Below are positions 1 to 5,109 of a DNA stretch of 6,730 bases, piece after piece; within the stretch, counting starts at the first letter, position 1; each line of letters opens with the position of its first letter. This stretch comes from Candidatus Delongbacteria bacterium (GTDB lineage Bacteria; CAIWAD01; BS150m-G50), in assembly GCA_016784425.1 (NCBI GenBank), contig JADHUQ010000129.1, positions 1-6,730 on the forward strand, in the 5' to 3' direction. The notes below the pieces were generated by a model. It saw only the letters and a program-made list of their open reading frames with translations, had not been told where the DNA came from and did no database searches. A program made the position numbers and the translations under genes.

Positions 1-184
1 TCAGGTTTTTGATATGCTCGGCCGGGAGGTTGCACTGCTGGTAAACGAATGGCAGTCTGCCGGCTTTCACGAGGTGCAGTTCGACCTGCGCACCGTCGAC
101 AGGGAGCTGTCGTCCGGGATCTACCTCTGTCGACTCCAGATGGGGAAACAGGTAACCTCGCGCCGTATCACACTGGTTAAATAG
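1..184 (+). CDS. C-terminal end of a secreted protein with a T9SS type A sorting domain (5' truncated)
   Basis: The reading frame enters from the left edge (first whole codon at base 2) and gives 60 residues before a TAG stop at 182-184. The tail has the features of the type IX secretion type A sorting domain: a VFDMLGREVALLV strand-turn-strand at residues 2-14 of the fragment, an AGFHEVQFDL segment at 20-29, the SSGIYLCRLQ signature at 37-46, and a basic ending (RRITLVK). In FCB-group bacteria this domain carries a cargo protein across the outer membrane through the Por/Spr (T9SS) channel, after which it is usually cleaved and the cargo attached to the surface or released. The catalytic or binding part of this protein lies outside the window, so its function cannot be named. 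A hairpin terminator follows closely, so it is the last gene of its unit. The sorting-domain call is firm by pattern; the cargo is unknown. Confidence 0.85.
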   Translation, partial: QVFDMLGREVALLVNEWQSAGFHEVQFDLRTVDRELSSGIYLCRLQMGKQVTSRRITLVK

Positions 185-219
185 GCAGCAGAACCAGCAG
201 GACATACTGATTAAAACAC

Positions 220-252
220 CGGGGAGTGACTCACAGCAGTCACTCCCTGTTT
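220..252 (+). terminator. Intrinsic terminator-like hairpin after the sorting-domain gene
   Basis: A perfect 10-bp inverted repeat, GGGAGTGACT (222-231) and AGTCACTCCC (238-247), encloses a 6-base loop. It can be extended by a G-U pair and a C-G pair to 220/249. The tail TGTTTACC is only weakly T-rich, so termination may be partial. It begins 36 bases after the stop codon, which fits an end-of-transcript hairpin. Confidence 0.65.
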
Positions 253-406
253 ACCTCACCGGTATCCATCCGGATAACAGCTTCGGTTTACAGAGGCAGC
301 TCTCCCCCCACTTCTACGTGGTAAGTGTAAGGTTATTCATTCTCGCAATGGCGCCAATTGTGTCGTTTGCAATTTTCTCATAATTCCTCAACAGTAATCC
401 TTCACC

Positions 407-435
407 TTGAATAAATCTGTTCAAATCATTACTTT
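407..435 (+). promoter_or_regulatory. Weak sigma70-like promoter candidate for the first subtilase
   Basis: TTGAAT at 407-412 and TACTTT at 430-435 are separated by exactly 17 bases, within the AT-rich part of the leader. The matches to the -35 and -10 consensus are only 4/6 and 3/6. A competing candidate is TTGTGT (358-363) with TAATTC (381-386), also 17 bases apart. Either would give a 5' leader of more than 100 bases. If the host uses a Bacteroidetes-type housekeeping sigma factor, neither match need be right. Confidence 0.25.
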
Positions 436-470
436 ACTGTTATCCGATCGTCGCACTTTCCCCCTGACGA

Positions 471-499
471 GGGTGGCCGGCCGGATTGCGCGACCACCC
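471..499. repeat. GC-rich inverted repeat in the leader of the first subtilase
   Basis: GGGTGG (471-476) pairs with CCACCC (494-499) around a 17-base loop that itself contains CCGGCCGG. There is no T-tract, so this is not a terminator. It lies about 70 bases before the start codon and would be in the transcribed leader if the promoter candidates upstream are right. A regulatory role is possible but not shown. Confidence 0.35.
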
Positions 500-557
500 G
501 TGTCCGCCAGCAGTGACTGTTATGAACCACAGAATAGATAGCTTACTAAACTACAGC

Positions 558-564
558 TGGAGGA
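558..564 (+). promoter_or_regulatory. Ribosome binding site of the first subtilase
   Basis: TGGAGGA at 558-564 is a strong Shine-Dalgarno sequence; its GGAGG core (559-563) ends 5 bases before the ATG at 569. The same GGAGG core and 5-base spacing occur before the second subtilase, which supports both start codons. Confidence 0.85.
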
Positions 565-568
565 TTGA

Positions 569-3500
569 ATGATCTCACGTGCAAAATTCTTGGGTGTTCT
601 GCTGGCGGCCTTAACCACAGCAACACTGCTACAGGCAGGTAACATAACCGATAACCTGGCTGAAGAAATGATGCAGCTGGCACCTGGTGAAACCATCCGC
701 ACCCTGGTGATGATGGTTGAACAGTATCCGGCCCGGGAGCAGGACCTGGCAATGCATGAGGCACAGGTTCCGCTGGATGTTCGGCACGCACAGGTGTTGA
801 ACGCACTGAAAACAATGGCTGAGAATACCCAGCAGGATATCCGGACCCAACTGACCCAGCGCAGCCAGGACGGCGCGGTAGCTGACTGGCACCCCTTCTT
901 CATCGCCAATATGATCGCGGTGGAAGCTCTGCCGGAAGTCATCCGCGAACTGGAGCAACGGGACGATGTGGGGGATATCTATTTTGATTACCCGGTAGAG
1001 AACTGCCAGCCGATCATTACACCCCGGAAAGATTTTGGGGAGTACGATAGCCGACCCTCAGGTAACGGGCTGACAGTAGTCAATGCCGATCGGGTCTGGT
1101 ACGAGTTGAGTATCAATGGACAAGGCGCGCTGGTATGCAATATTGACACCGGTGTGGACGGTGGACACTCGGCCCTGACCGATCGCTGGCGAGGCAATCA
1201 CGCCCCCGCCGCCGAATGTTTCTATGATCCGGTCCAGCTGAATGATTATCCCTATGATTCCGGCTCTCACGGTACCCACACTATGGGAACGATTACCGGA
1301 ATGTCGCCCGTTACAGGCGACACTGTCGGCGTGGCGTTTGGCGCGGAGTGGATTTGCGCCGCCACGATTGATCACCCGGGTGGCGGTGGTATCGAGGGTA
1401 CAATTGTCCTGGCACTACAGTCCTTTGAATGGGCGGTTGATCCGGATGGTGATCCCGGCACCATGGATGATGTCCCCGATGTGATCAGCAACTCCTGGGG
1501 TATCCCCCACGCATACCGACCGGAATGTGACGAGACTTACTGGGTGGTTATCCCCAACTGTGAAGCGGCCGGATCCCTGGTTGTCTTCGCCGCCGGCAAT
1601 GAGAGCACCCAGGGATTACGTTCACCCTCTTCCCGGGCTACCACGGAGTATGACACTTACTCTGTTGCCGCGCTGGACATTTCCGATCCTGAAAATCCCT
1701 TTGTGGCCGGTTTCTCCAGCCGGGGGCCTTCACACTGTACTAACGATCCCATCCTGATGATCAAACCGGAAGTATCCGCACCTGGCGTCGATATTTATTC
1801 TTCGGTCCCCGGTGGCGGTTATGCGGGTGGCTGGAGTGGTACTTCGATGGCTTGTCCGCACGTGGCAGGCCTGGTAGGATTGATGCGCAGCGCTAATCCT
1901 ACCCTGGATGTTATCACCATGAAGCAGATTATCATGGACACTGCTATTGACCTCGATGCCAACGGTAACGACAACAATACCGGTTGGGGGATGATCGATT
2001 GTTACGAGGCGGTGCTGCAGGCGATGACCGGGTATGGAAGAGTCGATGGCCATGTCGAGGCTGAAACCGGGGAAGCCCTCCCCGCCCTGGTTGGTGTTGT
2101 TGACGGACCCCAGCAGGTATCCGCCAATGTCGATGGCTACTATATCATGTCGCTGCCTGGTGATTCAACCTACACCTTTACCTACAGCTATTTCGGCTAT
2201 ATCACAGGTCAACAGACCGCTTTTGTGGCGGTCGATGATACCGTCACCATTGATATGACGCTTTTTGAGGCGGCTGTCGGGACAATTGAAGGGTATGTCT
2301 ATGATCCAGACGGGCAGCCGGTTGACGGAGCCAGTGTAACAGCGCTCGGAACGCCACAGCCTGAAGTGTACACCAATCCCTCCGGTTACTACACAATGGA
2401 CATTCCCGGTGATGCTTCTTACGATTTCGAAGCGTTCGGGGCCGGTTGGGGCACACTGGTCGTCGAAGATGTCTATGTACCGGCGAACCAGACAACGCAA
2501 CTTGATTTCAGCTTACCGCTGGATCCGATGTTCCTCCCTTGTGGACCGGACAATTATGGCTATATGATTTTTGATTCAAACGATGCCACCGGACCGATCT
2601 ATAACTGGGCCTCAATCTCTGAGACAGGTATCGCTGTCACCCTTTCTGATGACAGCTATACCACGGTCAGCACCGGTTTCGATTTTGATTTCTATGGAAC
2701 CAGCTACAACCAGGTCAGCATCGGTTCCAACGGTTATGTGACACCCGGTACTACCGGCTACTCCACCTATTCGAATCAGACAATTCCAAACTCCTCCACA
2801 CCCAACGGATCGCTCTACGGGTACTGGGATGATCTGAACCCGAGCCAGGGCGGTACGGTTTACTACTTCCACAACACCGCGACACAGCAGTTTACTGTGG
2901 AATACAATGATGTCTCATTCTATGGCGGGGGCGGCAATGTCACCTATCAGATTGTGATACAGAATCCGCTCTACTATCCGTCGATGACCGGCGATGCCCA
3001 GTGGGTGGTCTACTACAACAGCATTGACGATCGCGCCAGTGCGACTATCGGTATCGAGAATCAGTCAGGTACGGATGGTATACAATATGTGTACGACGGC
3101 AGTTACCACGAGAACGCCTCCCCGATGGCGGCGGAACTGGCACTCCTGGTTACAACCGGTCAGGTCAGCAACGGTCCTCACATACTTTTTGATCCGGAGA
3201 TATTAGACCTGGGTGTGATTTTCCTTGGTTTACCAGTTGACCTGACCTACCTGATCTGCAACATGGGTCTCGATCCGCTCGAGGTAATAGAGATTGAAGC
3301 GGTAACGGAAGATGGCCTGATGGTGCCGGGACAAACTGTCTTCACTGTTGATCCGGTAAACTGTGTCAGCAACTCACTCACCGTTATGCCAGACCATGTT
3401 GGCGATTTCTACGGCGAGCTCGCACACTACAACAACTCGGAAGACAATCCGGTAGCGATATTACAGGTCAACGCGACGGTGGTGGAAATTCCTGACATCA

Positions 3501-4849
3501 TGGTTTCACCACCGGCGGTGTCTGCTGTACTTCCTCCAGGAGGAATAGAGGAGCAGACACTCAGTATCAGTAACCTTGGTGCCGGTGAGCTGAGTTTCTC
3601 GATTGATATCGTGGAGATCGAGGAAGCGGGTTCTGTCGTACAACTCCCCGCGCAGATCGGTGTAATCCCCGAGGGGCGTCTCTTTACGACACAGGAGGCC
3701 AGTGGTCCAACCGCCTCCACCGGAGAGTGGGTTGCGCCGGAGAACAACCGGGAGAACGATCGGGAAGAGGATATTCTGGTGGTCTCTACCACCAACGTTG
3801 ATGGCTCTGTCCTGCAGGTGTTGAACGATCTCGGTCTCCTCTATGACTTTGTTTCATCCGCAGTCTGGGACGATGCCCTCTTCGCCGGTTATCCGACCGT
3901 AATCGTCTCGATGGATGGTGGCACGGTCGAAGAGAGCAGTGTGCTGGCGCTGGCCAACGCCGCCAACGCCGGTGCGCAGGTCATCTCCATCGGTGGCACC
4001 AATTGGGCACCCTACTACAGCGGTATGCAGAACTACATCATCGGTCACACCGGTGAGACCGGCTGGACGCAGTCGAGCACACCACACCTGCAGGTAACTG
4101 ATCCCGGGAATCCACTCGCCGACGGCTTACCTGCGGAATACACCTTTGCCAACAGCGCTGCTTCCTACTACATGCTGAGGGCCGACGATCCGGATATCGA
4201 AACTGCTGCTCAAAACGGAGACGGCTGGCCTGATCTCTTTGCCAAACCGCTGGGAGACGGCAGTTACGCGGCCTTTTTGAACTCTGCCTACAGCGATTAT
4301 TGGAGTGCCCCCAATGATTACGCCATCCTGCTGACTGTAATGACTAACATGTTGAGCTACTCGGCAACTTCATGGCTCACTGTTGCCCCTCTCGATGGGA
4401 TAGTTCTACCCTGGGAAACTGTAGATCTGCTGGTGACTTTTGACGCCACAGATATGGTAGAGGGTGTTTACAACGCCGAGATCAACATCACGAGCAATGA
4501 TCCCGACGAGGGATTGATAACTGTTCCGGCTACACTCACTGTTGGCACCGGTTGCGAAACCCATATCATCGAGGTAGAGGTGGCTGGCTGGAACACCACT
4601 ATGATATATCTCAGCATTGCCGGAGGCGAACTGGGGAACCAATATCTGATCTACCGCAGTGTGGAGCCATTCAGTTTTCCGGTAGAGGCTTATGCTTCAG
4701 TGGTGGTAAACGCAATTCCACAAATCTGGACGGACACTTTTACCGCCGAGGAGCGGTACTTCTACAGGATAGTAGAAACCTGTAATGGAGTCATTATCGG
4801 CAGCGCCTCAACATCGCGTCCGTTTACCGATGAGAGTTCACCGGAATAG
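569..4849 (+). CDS. Secreted multi-domain subtilisin-like serine protease (S8, bacillopeptidase F-like)
   Basis: This 1426-residue protein is a complete secreted subtilase expected to hydrolyse proteins outside the cell. Start: the ATG has a GGAGG site 5 bases upstream and opens a signal peptide (basic R4/K6, hydrophobic 8-21, likely cleavage after A23). Residues 24-150 form an I9-like inhibitory propeptide. Residues about 165-485 form the S8 domain, with catalytic D193 (NIDTGVD), H234 (GSHGTHTMG), oxyanion N344 (FAAGNE) and nucleophile S426 (GTSMACPHVAG). The PDVISNSWG and IKPEVSAPGV segments match the bacillopeptidase F-like subgroup. Then follow two carboxypeptidase-regulatory-like modules (about 490-568 and 570-650), a beta-sandwich module with the IGSNGYV and YWDDLNP motifs (about 659-862), an ASH/choice-of-anchor-D-like domain (about 872-972), and an Ig-like domain whose halves (about 975-1014 and 1267-1325) flank a ThuA/glutamine-amidotransferase-like domain (about 1067-1265). 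An FnIII-like domain (about 1330-1417) ends the protein. There is no T9SS sorting tail or transmembrane anchor at the C-terminus. Domain limits are by eye; the protease call is firm, natural substrates are unknown. Confidence 0.93.
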   Translation: MISRAKFLGVLLAALTTATLLQAGNITDNLAEEMMQLAPGETIRTLVMMVEQYPAREQDLAMHEAQVPLDVRHAQVLNALKTMAENTQQDIRTQLTQRSQDGAVADWHPFFIANMIAVEALPEVIRELEQRDDVGDIYFDYPVENCQPIITPRKDFGEYDSRPSGNGLTVVNADRVWYELSINGQGALVCNIDTGVDGGHSALTDRWRGNHAPAAECFYDPVQLNDYPYDSGSHGTHTMGTITGMSPVTGDTVGVAFGAEWICAATIDHPGGGGIEGTIVLALQSFEWAVDPDGDPGTMDDVPDVISNSWGIPHAYRPECDETYWVVIPNCEAAGSLVVFAAGNESTQGLRSPSSRATTEYDTYSVAALDISDPENPFVAGFSSRGPSHCTNDPILMIKPEVSAPGVDIYSSVPGGGYAGGWSGTSMACPHVAGLVGLMRSANPTLDVITMKQIIMDTAIDLDANGNDNNTGWGMIDCYEAVLQAMTGYGRVDGHVEAETGEALPALVGVVDGPQQVSANVDGYYIMSLPGDSTYTFTYSYFGYITGQQTAFVAVDDTVTIDMTLFEAAVGTIEGYVYDPDGQPVDGASVTALGTPQPEVYTNPSGYYTMDIPGDASYDFEAFGAGWGTLVVEDVYVPANQTTQLDFSLPLDPMFLPCGPDNYGYMIFDSNDATGPIYNWASISETGIAVTLSDDSYTTVSTGFDFDFYGTSYNQVSIGSNGYVTPGTTGYSTYSNQTIPNSSTPNGSLYGYWDDLNPSQGGTVYYFHNTATQQFTVEYNDVSFYGGGGNVTYQIVIQNPLYYPSMTGDAQWVVYYNSIDDRASATIGIENQSGTDGIQYVYDGSYHENASPMAAELALLVTTGQVSNGPHILFDPEILDLGVIFLGLPVDLTYLICNMGLDPLEVIEIEAVTEDGLMVPGQTVFTVDPVNCVSNSLTVMPDHVGDFYGELAHYNNSEDNPVAILQVNATVVEIPDIMVSPPAVSAVLPPGGIEEQTLSISNLGAGELSFSIDIVEIEEAGSVVQLPAQIGVIPEGRLFTTQEASGPTASTGEWVAPENNRENDREEDILVVSTTNVDGSVLQVLNDLGLLYDFVSSAVWDDALFAGYPTVIVSMDGGTVEESSVLALANAANAGAQVISIGGTNWAPYYSGMQNYIIGHTGETGWTQSSTPHLQVTDPGNPLADGLPAEYTFANSAASYYMLRADDPDIETAAQNGDGWPDLFAKPLGDGSYAAFLNSAYSDYWSAPNDYAILLTVMTNMLSYSATSWLTVAPLDGIVLPWETVDLLVTFDATDMVEGVYNAEINITSNDPDEGLITVPATLTVGTGCETHIIEVEVAGWNTTMIYLSIAGGELGNQYLIYRSVEPFSFPVEAYASVVVNAIPQIWTDTFTAEERYFYRIVETCNGVIIGSASTSRPFTDESSPE
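638..2017 (+). repeat. Paralogous propeptide-catalytic unit, copy 1
   Basis: This segment encodes residues 24-483 of the first subtilase and is duplicated at 5170-6522 in the second. By hand alignment I count about 77 substitutions and two indels (6 and 3 residues) over about 451 aligned positions, roughly 83% identity. Similarity begins at the probable signal peptidase site (A|GNITDN in both) and stops right after IDCYEAVL, the end of the S8 domain. The signal peptides and the C-terminal parts do not align. Confidence 0.9.
2030..2518 (+). repeat. Two tandem carboxypeptidase-regulatory-like modules within the first subtilase
   Basis: Residues about 488-568 and 570-650 repeat the same pattern. 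Each opens with a G-x-V-x-G-x-V or G-x-I-x-G-x-V type strand, has a central segment GYYIMSLPGDSTYTF (524-538) or GYYTMDIPGDASYDF (607-621), and closes with a D-x-x-L strand (IDMTL, LDFSL). The pattern is that of CarboxypepD_reg-like transthyretin-fold domains, which are common structural modules of secreted FCB-group proteins. They are non-catalytic and likely act in spacing, stability or surface binding. Confidence 0.7.
3767..4363 (+). other. Inserted ThuA/class I glutamine-amidotransferase-like domain of the first subtilase
   Basis: Residues about 1067-1265 read as an alpha/beta domain: a first strand EDILVVSTT, a helix with VLQVLNDLGLLYDFV, a strand YPTVIVSMDGG, a helix ESSVLALANAANAGAQ, then VISIGGTNW, and a DPGNPLADGLP segment like that of ThuA-type domains. 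The cysteine nucleophile expected at the elbow of active class I amidotransferases is absent (VISIGGTNW), so the domain is probably not an amidotransferase enzyme and may bind a ligand or protein. The fold assignment is by pattern only. Confidence 0.55.
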
Positions 4850-4874
4850 ACAGGTCGCATTTTTGACGATCACA

Positions 4875-4905
4875 GGGGGCTCTGGTGATCGGAGCCCCTT
4901 TTTTT
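4875..4905 (+). terminator. Strong intrinsic terminator of the first subtilase
   Basis: GGGGCTC (4876-4882) pairs with GAGCCCC (4892-4898). Inside the stem a T-G wobble and a G-C pair close a 5-base loop, and the stem is followed directly by seven T residues (4899-4905). It starts 26 bases after the stop codon. This is a textbook rho-independent terminator and argues that the second subtilase is transcribed from its own promoter. Confidence 0.93.
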
Positions 4906-4915
4906 AGGTTGAGAC

Positions 4916-4999
4916 AGCCGGTTCTGTCGTTTCTGTTGTGCGAGGATAGTCCGGCTTTAGAAAAACAGAAAGCTCCCTCCTCTATCACCCAAGGGGGCT
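4916..4999. repeat. Cluster of inverted repeats between the two subtilases
   Basis: Three complementary pairs lie close together: AGCCGG (4916-4921) with CCGGCT (4951-4956), TTTCTGTT (4930-4937) with AACAGAAA (4964-4971), and AGCTCCCT (4971-4978) with AGGGGGCT (4992-4999, one G-U pair). The first two overlap and could not all form together. Read on the minus strand, the last hairpin is followed by a T-rich run and could act as a weak terminator, although no minus-strand gene is visible here. Confidence 0.35.
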
Positions 5000-5064
5000 G
5001 TTATGATTGTTTGTGCTGAATTGCCGAAGATGTCACAAATCAGACTTTTCGTTTGTGCCGGGAA

Positions 5065-5093
5065 TTGGACGCAGAGAGCCAATCGGATATTAT
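5065..5093 (+). promoter_or_regulatory. Sigma70-like promoter candidate for the second subtilase
   Basis: TTGGAC (5065-5070) and TATTAT (5088-5093) are separated by 17 bases; the -10 match is 5/6, the -35 match 3/6. The predicted start of transcription near 5100 would fall at the ribosome binding site and leave a very short leader, which weakens the call. Position downstream of a strong terminator makes some promoter in 4906-5100 likely. Confidence 0.35.
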
Positions 5094-5099
5094 AAATAT

Positions 5100-5106
5100 G
5101 GAGGAG
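5100..5106 (+). promoter_or_regulatory. Ribosome binding site of the second subtilase
   Basis: GGAGGAG at 5100-5106; the GGAGG core ends 5 bases before the ATG at 5110, the same spacing as in the first subtilase. It decides the start codon, which opens a good signal peptide. Confidence 0.85.
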
Positions 5107-5109
5107 ATT

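Larger units (their letters stand above)
185..568. other. Intergenic region between the sorting-domain gene and the first subtilase
   Basis: About 384 bases without a convincing gene on either strand. It holds the terminator hairpin at 220-252, an AT-richer stretch at about 330-445 in which the promoter of the subtilase probably lies, a GC-rich hairpin at 471-499 and the ribosome binding site at 558-564. A 16-codon frame at 522-572 overlaps the subtilase start but has no ribosome binding site. Nothing resembles a tRNA, riboswitch or mobile-element remnant. Confidence 0.6.

Noticed and set aside
520..958. Open frames on the minus strand across the propeptide region of the first protease
   Set aside because: They lack ribosome binding sites, read low-complexity Ser/Cys-rich or Arg/His-rich products, and a similar antisense frame recurs opposite the second gene only because the coding strand is conserved there. 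They are shadows of the sense gene.
3953..3970. Two tandem 9-base units GCCAACGCC
   Set aside because: They encode an Ala-Asn-Ala repeat in a helix of the amidotransferase-like domain and are too short to be a meaningful repeat array.
5040..5055. Bacteroidetes-type -7 element (TTCGTTTG at 5048-5055) as promoter of the second gene
   Set aside because: One mismatch to TAnnTTTG and no TTG at the usual distance upstream (the nearest, at 5021-5023, is too far), so it is not better supported than the sigma70-like candidate.
441..5094. ATCCGAT (444-450) before the first gene and ATCGGAT (5082-5088) before the second, as a possible shared operator
   Set aside because: They are seven bases long, in opposite orientation and at different distances from the start codons; chance is the simpler explanation.
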